Shown: positions 1 to 9,608, numbered from the stretch's first letter. The stretch: 64,000 bases of DNA from an uncultured Anaerolineae bacterium (GCA_937124585.1 CAKZKT010000127.1:1-64000); one strand, 5' to 3'. The notes: a model not told the origin generated them from the letters alone. A program made the numbers and translations.

Positions 1-753
1 CGGCATGACGCCGATCGCGGCATGATCGAGGCCGTGTTGCCTCGCCGCAGCGCCCTGGCCCGACCCGACCCCTTCTACAGCCATCTGCGCCAGGTCATTG
101 TCGCCAACGTGGATCAGCTGCTGATCGTTGCCTCGTGGCGCGAGCCGGCCTTCTGGCCCGAGCTGGTAGACCGCTATCTGATCAGCACGGTGCGACACGG
201 TTTGCGGCCGATCCTCTGCATCAACAAAGCCGACCTGGCCGAGGACGTGGCGGCGCTCCAGGCCGTCGGCCAGGTGTACCACCGCGCCGGTTATCTCGTC
301 TTGAACACCAGCGTGCCGCGCGGCGAAGGAATAGAGGCGCTGCGGCAACTGCTCCAGGGCCAGACGACCGCGCTGGCAGGGCTGTCTGGCGTCGGCAAGT
401 CCTCGCTGCTGAGCGCCGTCGAGCCTGGCCTGCAGCTGCGCGTGGGCGAGGTAAGCGAGCGGCGGCATGAGGGCCGCCACACCACCACGCAGGCATCGCT
501 CCACCGCCTGGCAGCAGGTGGCTTTGTGGTGGACACCCCCGGCATTCGCGAGTTCGGCCTCAGCGGCCTGCGCCGGGGCGACCTGGCCGGCTACTACCCG
601 GAGTTGGCGGCGCTCGAGGGCCATTGCCGCTTCGAAGACTGCACTCACAGCCGCGAGCCGGGCTGCGCCGTCAAACTGGCCGTGCGCGAAGGCCGTCTCT
701 CGCCGATGCGCTACGACAGCTACCGCAAGATTCTGGCCGATCTGCCGGCCTGA
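1..753 (+). CDS. rsgA: Ribosome small subunit-dependent GTPase A (5'-truncated by window edge)
   Basis: Circularly permuted GTPase motifs (NKAD, GLSGVGKSSL, DTPG) and C-terminal Zn motif GHCRFEDCTHSREPGC; the frame stays open to base 1, so the ATG at 22 is probably internal. Confidence 0.93.
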   Translation, partial: RHDADRGMIEAVLPRRSALARPDPFYSHLRQVIVANVDQLLIVASWREPAFWPELVDRYLISTVRHGLRPILCINKADLAEDVAALQAVGQVYHRAGYLVLNTSVPRGEGIEALRQLLQGQTTALAGLSGVGKSSLLSAVEPGLQLRVGEVSERRHEGRHTTTQASLHRLAAGGFVVDTPGIREFGLSGLRRGDLAGYYPELAALEGHCRFEDCTHSREPGCAVKLAVREGRLSPMRYDSYRKILADLPA

Positions 754-853
754 ACAGAGCCGGCAGAGGATCTTCCCCGCTGTGGCCGGTCCCCGACCGT
801 GCCACAGCCGGAATTGTGCTTTATGCCATTCTGTGCTACACTCTTCCTCCGCA

Positions 854-1579
854 ATGGAACTTTACATCATCCGACACGCCCAATCTACCAACAACGCGCT
901 TCCCGACGAACGGGAGCGCGTCTGCGATCCCGTTCTGACCGGGCTCGGCCGACGCCAGGCAGAGTTGCTGGCCATCCACCTGGCAACCGGCCGTGATCTG
1001 CATCCGCAGCCCACGCGGCCCTGGAACACACCGATCAGCACGAACGGCCGGGGCTACGGCATCCAGCGCGTCTTCACCAGTGCCATGCGTCGCGCCCTGC
1101 AGACCGCCTGGCCGATCGGGCAGGCGCTCGGCCTGCGGCCTGAGATCTGGCTCGACCTGCACGAGCACGGCGGCGTCTGGCTCGACCACGGGCCAGAGAT
1201 CGGCATCCGGGGCCACGGCGGCATTACCCGTAATGAGCTGGAGGCGGAATTTCCGGGCTACGTCGCGCCGGCAGAGCTCACCGAGGCAGGCTGGTGGCGG
1301 GGCAGCCATGAACCGCTGGAAGCGGCCGAAGCGCGGGCCGCACGTGTCGCAGAAACGCTCCGCGGCTGGGGCCCACGCGACGAAAAGATCGCCATCATCA
1401 CCCACGGCGCGTTCGCCACCTTGCTGCTGCGCGCCCTGCTGGGCATGCCGACCGCGCAACCGGTCTACTATCATCTGGACAACGCCAGCATCTCCCTGGT
1501 GCGCTTCCGCACCAACAGCGAGCTGAGCGTGCGCTATCTCAATCGGCTGGATCATCTACCGGCCGACCTGATCACCTGA
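854..1579 (+). CDS. Histidine phosphatase family protein (phosphoglycerate mutase-like)
   Basis: N-terminal MELYIIRHAQSTNN (RHxxS/T) and ITHGAF; start re-assigned inside ORF 467..1579. Confidence 0.85.
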   Translation: MELYIIRHAQSTNNALPDERERVCDPVLTGLGRRQAELLAIHLATGRDLHPQPTRPWNTPISTNGRGYGIQRVFTSAMRRALQTAWPIGQALGLRPEIWLDLHEHGGVWLDHGPEIGIRGHGGITRNELEAEFPGYVAPAELTEAGWWRGSHEPLEAAEARAARVAETLRGWGPRDEKIAIITHGAFATLLLRALLGMPTAQPVYYHLDNASISLVRFRTNSELSVRYLNRLDHLPADLIT

Positions 1580-1595
1580 GCGGCGAGGCGAGCTG

Positions 1596-2567
1596 ATGCC
1601 GATGCAATCTGCGCTCCGCGCGGCAGTTGTCCAGGCGGCGCCTGTTTTCTTCGACCGAGAGGCAACCGTCGCCCGCGTGGCCGAGCTGGCGGCTGCGGCC
1701 GCGGCCGAAGGCGCGCGGCTGATCCTCTTCCCCGAAGCGTTCATCCCCGCCTATCCGCGCGGGCTGAGCTTCGGGACGGTCGTGGGCAGTCGGACCGCGG
1801 CGGGGCGACGCCTGTGGGCGCGCTACTGGGCCAACGCCGTGCCCGTGCCCGGCCCGACTACAGCCGCTCTGGGCCAGATCGCCGGCCGTCACCGTGCCTA
1901 TCTGGCCGTCGGCGTGATCGAACAGGACGGGGAATTCGGCCGCGGCACCCTTTACTGTACCCTGCTCTACTTCGGGCCAGACGGCGCGCTGCTGGGCAAA
2001 CATCGCAAACTGATGCCCACGGCGGCAGAACGGATCATCTGGGGCCAGGGCGATGGCAGCACCCTGACCGTGCTCGACACTCCCATCGGCCGCGTCGGCG
2101 GGCTGATCTGTTGGGAAAACTACATGCCGCTGGCCCGCATGGCGCTCTACGCCCGGGGCGTGCAGATCTACCTGGCGCCGACCGCCGATGCGCGCGACAC
2201 ATGGCAGGCCACCCTGCGCCACATCGCCTGCGAGGGACGCTGTTTCGTGCTCGGCTGCAATCAATTCGTGACGCGCGACGATCTGCCGGCCGACCTGACC
2301 GGCCTGGAGGAGCTGGCGGATGCGCCCCCGATCCTGTGTCGCGGGGGCAGCGCGATCATCTCGCCGTTGGGCGAAGTGATCGCCGGGCCACTGTATGATC
2401 GACCGGGCATTCTCTATGCCGACCTCGACCTTGAGCAGACCGTCGAGGGAAAATTCGATTTCGACGTGGCCGGCCATTACGCCCGGTCCGATGTCTTCCG
2501 GCTGATCGTGGATGAACGACCACAGCCGCCGGTGCTCTGGCAGACTGAACCCGGTACGCACAGCTGA
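1596..2567 (+). CDS. Carbon-nitrogen hydrolase / nitrilase family protein
   Basis: Glu-Lys-Cys triad contexts FPEAFIPAYPRG, KHRKLMPT, GGLICWENYMP. Confidence 0.9.
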   Translation: MPMQSALRAAVVQAAPVFFDREATVARVAELAAAAAAEGARLILFPEAFIPAYPRGLSFGTVVGSRTAAGRRLWARYWANAVPVPGPTTAALGQIAGRHRAYLAVGVIEQDGEFGRGTLYCTLLYFGPDGALLGKHRKLMPTAAERIIWGQGDGSTLTVLDTPIGRVGGLICWENYMPLARMALYARGVQIYLAPTADARDTWQATLRHIACEGRCFVLGCNQFVTRDDLPADLTGLEELADAPPILCRGGSAIISPLGEVIAGPLYDRPGILYADLDLEQTVEGKFDFDVAGHYARSDVFRLIVDERPQPPVLWQTEPGTHS

Positions 2568-2624
2568 GGGACAATGATTGAGTACGTTTCCGTGGATTTA
2601 CAGTACTATTATCTAGTGTCAGTC

Positions 2625-2653
2625 TTGCCCATCTTCCAAAAACATGCTATGAT
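2625..2653 (+). promoter_or_regulatory. Putative sigma70-type promoter for the response regulator
   Basis: TTGCCC (2625-2630), 17-bp spacer, TATGAT (2648-2653). Confidence 0.5.
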
Positions 2654-2751
2654 TATATGGTATTATATTCATCCCTGGAAATAAAGTCGTTTCCAGGGCC
2701 ATCTTGGGGCCACCACATTCAACTAACCAGGTTCACCGGAGCACTGCGTCA

Positions 2752-3234
2752 ATGGTCAATCTCTCTGTTGGCAGGCCCATCGAGATCTTGCTCGTAGAAG
2801 ATAACCCCGGCGACATTCGTTTGACCAAAGAGGCGTTGCGTACTGCGAAAGTCTCCAATCGCCTGCGCGTCGCCGAAGATGGCATCGAAGCCACCGCTAT
2901 CCTGTTTCGACAGGGCAAATACGCGAACGCTCCTCTCCCCGATCTGATTCTGCTCGACCTGAATTTGCCTCGCAAAGACGGGCGCGAGGTTCTGCGGGAG
3001 ATCAAAGCCGATCCCGTGCTCAAACGCATCCCTGTCATCATCCTGACCACCTCGCAAGCGCAGCCGGACGTGCTGATGGCCTACGACATGCAGGCCAACT
3101 GCTACATCACCAAGCCGGTAGATTACGAGCGGTTTCAGGCCGTGGTGAAGGCGATCGAGAACTTCTGGCTCTCAATTGTGCGTTTGCCGCTCGATCACGA
3201 GCGCAGCCCGTTGAACATTCTGACGGAGCTATGA
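2752..3234 (+). CDS. Single-domain response regulator (CheY/Rcp1-like)
   Basis: [48 protein letters not shown]; start chosen at MVNLSVG inside ORF 2704..3234. Confidence 0.9.
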   Translation: MVNLSVGRPIEILLVEDNPGDIRLTKEALRTAKVSNRLRVAEDGIEATAILFRQGKYANAPLPDLILLDLNLPRKDGREVLREIKADPVLKRIPVIILTTSQAQPDVLMAYDMQANCYITKPVDYERFQAVVKAIENFWLSIVRLPLDHERSPLNILTEL

Positions 3235-3882
3235 TCCGAGGGTGAAGAAGAGAACGACGAGGGCACCGAGGCACAAATAGGGCGCATAGGCGATGTAGCT
3301 CTTGAGACCGATCTGCCGCGTGAGCAGCAATGCGCCGGCAACCAGCCCTCCCAGCACGACGCCGAGGAAAAGCGCTGAGACCACATGAGGATAGCCGACG
3401 GCGAGGCCGATCACGCCGGCCAGCTTGACGTCGCCGGCGCCCAGCCTGCCCCGGCCGAGGAACGCGACGGCCAGAAAAATCGCCAGGCCGACCAGGCTGC
3501 CCAGCACAGCGCTGACTAAGCCCGGCCCGCCACGCAGCGCCGCCAATCCCAATGTCACGGCTGCCGCCGGCGCCGTCATCACATTGAGGACGCGACGGTG
3601 CTCCAGGTCAATCACCAGCACAGCCAAAAAATAAGCGGCATAGAGCCAGAACGCGGCCAGAGCGAGCGGTTTGCCGGCGAAGCGCACCCATCCCAGCAGA
3701 TAGAGCACGGCCGTCGCCGCCAGCACTGCCTGGCGGCGACCGGCCCAGGATCGAACCGCAGGCGCGTCGGCGACCGCCAGGCCCATCCACGGCAACACAT
3801 TCGCAGCGCGATTAACCAGCCACCCGACCGCCAGGCCGACCAGTGTCGCCGCCACGCTCCCCCACCAGGTCGTACCGTCCAT
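3229..3882 (-). CDS. Prepilin peptidase (A24 family)
   Basis: Polytopic; [17 protein letters not shown] and DLEHRR aspartate motifs; sits at the end of the Tad locus. Confidence 0.87.
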   Translation of the reverse strand: MDGTTWWGSVAATLVGLAVGWLVNRAANVLPWMGLAVADAPAVRSWAGRRQAVLAATAVLYLLGWVRFAGKPLALAAFWLYAAYFLAVLVIDLEHRRVLNVMTAPAAAVTLGLAALRGGPGLVSAVLGSLVGLAIFLAVAFLGRGRLGAGDVKLAGVIGLAVGYPHVVSALFLGVVLGGLVAGALLLTRQIGLKSYIAYAPYLCLGALVVLFFTLGS

Positions 3883-3890
3883 TGCCCGGC

Positions 3891-5087
3891 CTATTCCGTC
3901 AACGCATCCATCACGGTGGCCCAGTTCATGCCGGCGCCGGTGTATCCCTGAATGTCCATGCCGCCGCCGCCGGTCACCTTCAGCGTGCCCACCGCGAAGT
4001 TCGTCCGGGTAGCAGCGCCGCCGGCGAGCTCCAGCGTACCGACCGGCATATAGATGATTCCACTGACGCCCGAAAGCACCGCCTGGCCGGTGAGCTTGGA
4101 AGTACTGGTGTTATTGCGCGCCTGGAAGATCAAGACTCCCTGATAGCCCCCCGTCATCGGAGGCGACAGGTCCAGCACACCGGTACCGCTGATATCTACG
4201 CCGCCCTGCATCAGATACAGAGTGATCCCGGAGCCGCTCAGATCGGTCTTGCCCGTCACCGTCATGCCCGAACCGCCGATGCAATAGACGCCTGGCGCCA
4301 GCTTCAGGGTGCCGCCGCTGAAGCTGAGGCCATTCTTGTAACAGCCGGGCGCGCATGATGTCTTCGTGCAACTTTGAGTGGGGCTGAACGCACACGCAGC
4401 GCATTCAGGAGGCACCGGCAGATGCGCCAGCGGATCGGGCGCCGGCGGGCCAGGGATCGGCGGCGGAGTGATTCGCTCCGCGCCTGAGACGCCGCCAACA
4501 TATGTCACAGGCGTCTCGGTCTTGATGCGCGCGCTGCCGAAGACCCCGATCGCCGAATTGCAGATCGAGTTGACGATGATATTGCCGCGGCTGACCTGGA
4601 TGGTGCCGGAACCGCCCACGCTGAGCGCCGAACAAGCTTTCGGGTCCAACACGATCACCGAGGCGCCCACCTCGGCCGTCCAGTAACAGGCGCCAGCCTG
4701 GCCACGCACCGTAAACGTGCCGCCCCACACCAGCGACACGAAGATCGGCATGACCTGCTCCGTGATCTCGACACGGATGCACTGCGGAGTCAGAGTGACC
4801 CGAACCGCATCGCCGCTGTAGCCATGTAGACCGGCATAGTAACGGGCAGCCACCAGGGCGGCTTCTTTGCCTGTACTTGCGTCGCGCGGATAAAGCACCA
4901 TGCCGCCGGCAGAGGCTGCTGCGTCGGCGGCGTTTTGTGCCCGCCGCTGATGCACATAGACGTTGCCGACATCAATGACCAGCCCCATGAAGGCCAGGAG
5001 CAACGGCAGAATCAACACATATTGCGCCGCATATTGGCCTCGCTCCGCGCGCAACGCCCACTTCACCATCTCCGCCTCCCGACTCAC
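3891..5087 (-). CDS. TadG-like pilus assembly protein with large exported Gly/Ser-rich repeat region
   Basis: ERGQYAAQYVLILPLLLAFMGLVIDVGNVYVHQRRAQNAADAAASAGG N-terminus; repetitive beta-helix-like C-terminus. Confidence 0.8.
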   Translation of the reverse strand: MSREAEMVKWALRAERGQYAAQYVLILPLLLAFMGLVIDVGNVYVHQRRAQNAADAAASAGGMVLYPRDASTGKEAALVAARYYAGLHGYSGDAVRVTLTPQCIRVEITEQVMPIFVSLVWGGTFTVRGQAGACYWTAEVGASVIVLDPKACSALSVGGSGTIQVSRGNIIVNSICNSAIGVFGSARIKTETPVTYVGGVSGAERITPPPIPGPPAPDPLAHLPVPPECAACAFSPTQSCTKTSCAPGCYKNGLSFSGGTLKLAPGVYCIGGSGMTVTGKTDLSGSGITLYLMQGGVDISGTGVLDLSPPMTGGYQGVLIFQARNNTSTSKLTGQAVLSGVSGIIYMPVGTLELAGGAATRTNFAVGTLKVTGGGGMDIQGYTGAGMNWATVMDALTE

Positions 5088-5147
5088 CGGCTTCCATCAC
5101 ACACAACACGTCCCATCCATCACGCCCTGCGTATCACCCGCCACGCC

Positions 5148-5564
5148 TTAATTCTGAATGATCATGCTCGAACTGCTGTACAAAGCGAATGTCTGGCCCG
5201 GCCAAAACAGCCCGGTGACCCCACGCGTTCGATAGACGGCTTCCACGGTGATCCGGTTGCCGGGCACATTCGACTCGTTCTCCCAACTTACCTTGACAAC
5301 GAGCATGGCCGGATCGAGGCCGATCGCGTTGTTCACCACAACCTTTTGCAGGGCCGCATAGTTACCCGGCCCAACCGGCTGGCTGGAACGCGCGCCGTGC
5401 ACGATCCCATAGCGCGCGCCCGCGGCAACCGCCTGCGAAATCGTGGCGTAACTCCACAGAATACGACTGCCGTCCAGAATAAAGAGGAGCAAAATGAAGA
5501 AGATGGCGGCCGTCAACGCGTATTCCACCATCGCCTGGCCCGCCTCGCGTCGCGGCAGCTTCAT
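5148..5564 (-). CDS. TadE-like pseudopilin
   Basis: REAGQAMVEYALTAAIFFILLLFILDGSRILW; ARYGIVHG. Confidence 0.85.
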   Translation of the reverse strand: MKLPRREAGQAMVEYALTAAIFFILLLFILDGSRILWSYATISQAVAAGARYGIVHGARSSQPVGPGNYAALQKVVVNNAIGLDPAMLVVKVSWENESNVPGNRITVEAVYRTRGVTGLFWPGQTFALYSSSSMIIQN

Positions 5565-5980
5565 TTGCGCACCCTCCGTGTCGCCGTCGCGCTCACCGTC
5601 ACCGGGCCCAACCCACTCGGCCCGATGATCAGATCGCTCACCGGGCAGGTGACCGTGACGCTGATCCGCTGGTAGCCGTAGGGGTCGCCCACCGGCGCGG
5701 TCGCGGTCACGGTAGGCTGATTACAATGCCAGTGATCGCTGTCGGCCAGCGCCGCCTTCCGAATGCCATCCAGATCGGTGGCTGCCACCGCGTTGGATGC
5801 CGCATAGGTCGCGCCCACGCCGGCCGCGTTGACAACGAGGATGTAGGTATGAAAAATGAATGCAAAATTAATCACACCTACAACCATGAGCAACAACACG
5901 GGCAACAGCAGTGTGAGCTCGACCGTCGCCTGACCGCGTTCGTCCGACGCGCAGCCGCCTGGCCTTCTGCGCCGCCTCAT
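5561..5980 (-). CDS. TadE-like pseudopilin
   Basis: DERGQATVELTLLLPVLLLMVVGVINFAFIFHTYILVVNAAGVGATYAA; 4-bp overlap with the next gene. Confidence 0.85.
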   Translation of the reverse strand: MRRRRRPGGCASDERGQATVELTLLLPVLLLMVVGVINFAFIFHTYILVVNAAGVGATYAASNAVAATDLDGIRKAALADSDHWHCNQPTVTATAPVGDPYGYQRISVTVTCPVSDLIIGPSGLGPVTVSATATRRVRK

Positions 5981-6221
5981 ACCACCCCACTCCCCACCGA
6001 AATCGCCTGATCGCAGCCGGGCAGCCGAATCCAGATGCGCAGATCATCTTCGGAAATCGAGCCTTCGCCTGGTTGCCTTTGCAAGGCAGGAGAACCGGCC
6101 CCGGCTGCGATTCGACATCGGCACGCCCGACGCTCCGTCAAAGCCCCGTCGATCGGGCAAACACCGAACGATGCTTATGGTAATACAAAAACGCGGCCTC
6201 CACAACTTTGCGTGCTTCGTT

Positions 6222-7295
6222 TTATCGGAGCATCCCTACGCCCAACACGTCGCCGGCATCTCCCCCGGCCTGGCGCGTGGTGTTGCAGCCCTGATAGCAC
6301 TCGGAGCTACAACTCACTTTGGCGCGTAACCATTTGACCGAAGCGTCTTTGCCGCCTCTAGGCTTGGGCAGGCCCTGGCCGCTCTCTACTATTTCGATGC
6401 AGCCGAAATTCACAACGCGGAACGCGCTGTTGCCGCCACAACTGCCGAGTGGCGCCGGGTCCCCTGGCTGTCCACATCCCCGATCGTAAAGCGGCACCCG
6501 CATGATGCGGCCCGGCGAATCGCCGGCTCGGCGGAAAGTGCCCGCTGCCACCCCCGGCTGCGCCCGGATACACGCCGGCAGTGCGATCGGGGCCGGGTAG
6601 TCATTTTCCAGATAGCAACGCACGGTCGCCTGGCCGCAGCTCTGGACGCATGATGTGCTGTAGAGGCTCAAATCCACGTGCGGCAGATCGAGCCAGCCGC
6701 GGTCGCCGTTGTTCAGATCGCACACCACATCCTGGCCGCACACCTTGTCGCTGTCAATAACGATGAATTCACGGCCGCACTGCCCCTTCACCTGCTGCCA
6801 CTGCTGGTAAGGGAAGGCCATCGGTGCGATGCCGCACGCGCGGCCTGAGCTGATGGGCCCACACGCAGCCTGGGCATCGGCAGCCACGGTGATCTGCTGC
6901 AAGCCGATCACGCCGGCCAGATAGGTGTCAAAAACGCCGCGCGCCACCACCGTGACCGCTCCCCCGCGACCCACCTCTTCCACCGTCACGGTAGCAGTCT
7001 GGGCATTATTGACGACGGCGTAGCGCAGCGCGGCTGTGCGCGCGGCATCGGCGCCTTCACCGCGGCAGAGCGCCTGCGCGCCCGCCAGCGCGCCCGCATC
7101 GGCTGCGTTCTGCATGTGCCGACGGGCGCTGTAGGCATAGCCGACGTCAATGGCCAGCGCCACGACTGCCAGCAGCGCGATCAGCGCCAGCGTCACATAC
7201 ACCAGCGTCTGTCCTTCCTCGCGTTTCAACATGTACCACATCATTGTCCTCGTCCGCAAAAACAGCACCTCAGTTCCCTGGCCCGGCACCCGCAC
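6222..7295 (-). CDS. TadG-like pilus assembly protein
   Basis: KREEGQTLVYVTLALIALLAVVALAIDVGYAYSARRHMQNAADAGALAGAQ. Confidence 0.85.
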   Translation of the reverse strand: MRVPGQGTEVLFLRTRTMMWYMLKREEGQTLVYVTLALIALLAVVALAIDVGYAYSARRHMQNAADAGALAGAQALCRGEGADAARTAALRYAVVNNAQTATVTVEEVGRGGAVTVVARGVFDTYLAGVIGLQQITVAADAQAACGPISSGRACGIAPMAFPYQQWQQVKGQCGREFIVIDSDKVCGQDVVCDLNNGDRGWLDLPHVDLSLYSTSCVQSCGQATVRCYLENDYPAPIALPACIRAQPGVAAGTFRRAGDSPGRIMRVPLYDRGCGQPGDPAPLGSCGGNSAFRVVNFGCIEIVESGQGLPKPRGGKDASVKWLRAKVSCSSECYQGCNTTRQAGGDAGDVLGVGMLR

Positions 7296-7313
7296 AGGGC
7301 GACCGTCTTCGCG

Positions 7314-7727
7314 CTAACGAGCCGGGTCGAGCACCGGCATCTCGGCAAAACTGCTCACCGTCAGCGTCTCTCGGCCGAGAATGCTGCCCAATACCAACGG
7401 AATCTGATGCGATGCCGTCACCCGCATCGCCTCTTGAGAACCGGCAATGACAGATCGTGTGACGGTCACCTGGCCAGGGACCAGGTACACCCCGCTTGCC
7501 GCAGCCGTGTCTATCACGCGCTGGAGGATCAGCGCCTGCTGGCTGGGAAAATACATCCCATAGCGCGCGCCCTCGCGCGCCGCGGCCGTGAGCACGATGT
7601 AAGCGCGAAACGCGCGTCCGACGTCTGCCACGCCGGCCAACAGCAAAAGCAATACAGGCAGCACAATGGCCGCCTCTACCAGGTTCGAGCCCCGCTCGCG
7701 CCGCCGCCCAAACAACCCGATCCTCAT
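7314..7727 (-). CDS. TadE-like pseudopilin
   Basis: RERGSNLVEAAIVLPVLLLLLAGVADVGRAFRAYIVLTAAAREGARYG. Confidence 0.85.
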   Translation of the reverse strand: MRIGLFGRRRERGSNLVEAAIVLPVLLLLLAGVADVGRAFRAYIVLTAAAREGARYGMYFPSQQALILQRVIDTAAASGVYLVPGQVTVTRSVIAGSQEAMRVTASHQIPLVLGSILGRETLTVSSFAEMPVLDPAR

Positions 7728-9607
7728 CGGCGACCTCCCTCACTCCCCGACAGTGTGGACGGAGTCAACGGCAGCTGCGGCGGCGTCGGCAGCTGACGAT
7801 CGTAGAGAAGCAGATAGAGCTCCTGCGCCAATGCATCGGCGGTCTCAGCTGCCTCGGCCCAGAGGATTGCGGCACGACGCTCCAGCGCGGCCCACAGGTC
7901 GCCCTGCGCCGCCCGCTCCCAGACCGGCCGGACAAAAGTCGGCGCGATGGCCAGCGTCACCAACAGGCCGGCGCTGGCCAACGCCCACGTCACCCGCCGG
8001 CTGATCTGTTGCCACGGCCGCTCCGGCGGCGGCACGCTGCTGCGTTGCTGCGCGGCCAGCAACTCCTGGAACGTCGCCGGCAGAATGGAGAGCGCAACCC
8101 CGTAGTACGAGGCAATGGTCATTGCACTGGAGCGAAAGCCGGAACCGGGCAGGAACCCCTGATACCAGCACCATACCGCAGTGGCGCCGAACAGGCCCAA
8201 CGCAGCTGCCCAGATCACGATCGCATAGAGCCAGCGAAGCACGGCATAGGCCGTGGGCCAGGCCAGAGGCTGCAACAGGCCGCGGAAAAAGCCCATGCTC
8301 GCCCACAGGATCCCGAACACGGCAAGCCAGAAGAACGGCGACACCGACAGCGCGCCAATCTTCGGCGTTGCATCTCCCAGCACGGTGGTAAGCCACCACG
8401 CCAGCCCCACCAGGCCGCCCATGAGCGCACCGCTCAGCAGCCCGATGGCCGGCCGGCCGACGAAGCGGCTGAACGGCGACGGTACCGGCGCCACCCGAAA
8501 ACACACGGCGACCGTCTGCGGCTCGGCCTGGCCCAGCACATGGACCGCCACCGTCGCCTCATACGGCTGAGGTTGGATCAGCAGATCGGCCGTGTCCACC
8601 GTCACCGCGAAATCTACCTGTTCGCCGCTGAACGCTTCGGGCGTAACGCGCAGACAGGGGTCGCTTGTGGTCAAATGGCCGAGCAGATAGCCGGTGCGTC
8701 CGCCTCGGCTGACGCGCACATGGCCGGTCATCGTTTCGCCGGCCAGGATGTAGCCCAGATCCAGGCGCCGCGGTCGGACGACCGGTTCTGGCCGTCGCAC
8801 GAGGCCGGAACAGATCAAGAACTCCTCCAGGCCGCGCCGGGGATCATCGAAACAGCGGTCGCCGGCCGCGCGCGCCAACGCCGCCAGGTGCGGCGCGCCC
8901 TCGGCCGCCAGCCACTGCTCCAGCGTCCGATTGCGCAGATGATAGACACCATCCTCGGGATGCTGATCCATGTACTGGATGGCATCGCGGATCGTCCAGA
9001 CCTTGTGGGGGCCGCCCGACCATGTGCTGCCGGAACGGAAGACGAATGGCCGCGTCGTGCGCTGCGAGGGCGTGATCTGGCGATCGCGCAGGGCAACGGC
9101 CAGCGCCCGTCGTGTGGAGGCGTCGGCCGGCGGAGGCACAGCTGTCGGCAAAGCGGCAAGGATCGCCTCGGCCAGTTCCATCCCATCGCCGCCATCAGGC
9201 GCTGAGACGCGCCAGGACGGCTGACCAGAACCGACCCAGGTAGTGACGCGTGGGCCGGCCTCGGCCGTCCGCAGATAGGTCACCGATAGACGGAGGGTCG
9301 GATATTCCTCGGCCAGAAAGGCACGCACCGCGGCCAGTGCCGCGGCCGCCGCCGTCTCGGCCTCTGCCGCAGAGAGACGACCATCGTCGGCGTCTATCAA
9401 AACCAACCCGGCCGGGCCGACGACGATCGCGGTGATCTCGCAGCGATTGACCACAGGATCGGCCACGACGACCCAGTCGTCGGGCAACGCGTCCTGCAGA
9501 TATAGGCCCAATGATTCGGGGACCCGGCCATGGCCGGCAACCAACAACTCAGCCATTCTAGCCCCCACTCCCGGCCCTCCCTGCATCCCAGGGACGGGCA
9601 AAAACAC
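7724..9607 (-). CDS. Multidomain membrane protein with NERD-like N-terminus and C-terminal TM helices
   Basis: 627 aa between TadE and CpaF; CEITAIVVGPAGLVLIDADDG resembles the NERD core; several hydrophobic helices near the C-terminus. Confidence 0.65.
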   Translation of the reverse strand: MFLPVPGMQGGPGVGARMAELLVAGHGRVPESLGLYLQDALPDDWVVVADPVVNRCEITAIVVGPAGLVLIDADDGRLSAAEAETAAAAALAAVRAFLAEEYPTLRLSVTYLRTAEAGPRVTTWVGSGQPSWRVSAPDGGDGMELAEAILAALPTAVPPPADASTRRALAVALRDRQITPSQRTTRPFVFRSGSTWSGGPHKVWTIRDAIQYMDQHPEDGVYHLRNRTLEQWLAAEGAPHLAALARAAGDRCFDDPRRGLEEFLICSGLVRRPEPVVRPRRLDLGYILAGETMTGHVRVSRGGRTGYLLGHLTTSDPCLRVTPEAFSGEQVDFAVTVDTADLLIQPQPYEATVAVHVLGQAEPQTVAVCFRVAPVPSPFSRFVGRPAIGLLSGALMGGLVGLAWWLTTVLGDATPKIGALSVSPFFWLAVFGILWASMGFFRGLLQPLAWPTAYAVLRWLYAIVIWAAALGLFGATAVWCWYQGFLPGSGFRSSAMTIASYYGVALSILPATFQELLAAQQRSSVPPPERPWQQISRRVTWALASAGLLVTLAIAPTFVRPVWERAAQGDLWAALERRAAILWAEAAETADALAQELYLLLYDRQLPTPPQLPLTPSTLSGSEGGRR

Positions 9608-9608
9608 A

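Noticed and set aside
836-1555. Many long ORFs antisense to confident genes (for example 836..1555 -, 8009..9205 +, 28101..29153 +, 37548..40973 -)
   Set aside because: They are expected by-products of high-GC coding sequence. None shows recognisable domains, while the opposite strand encodes clear protein families.
6010-6221. A c-di-GMP-I or cobalamin riboswitch in the Tad intergenic gap
   Set aside because: An isolated ACGCAAAG-like string is present, but the remaining conserved motifs of those classes were not found on either strand. Only a generic structured region is claimed.
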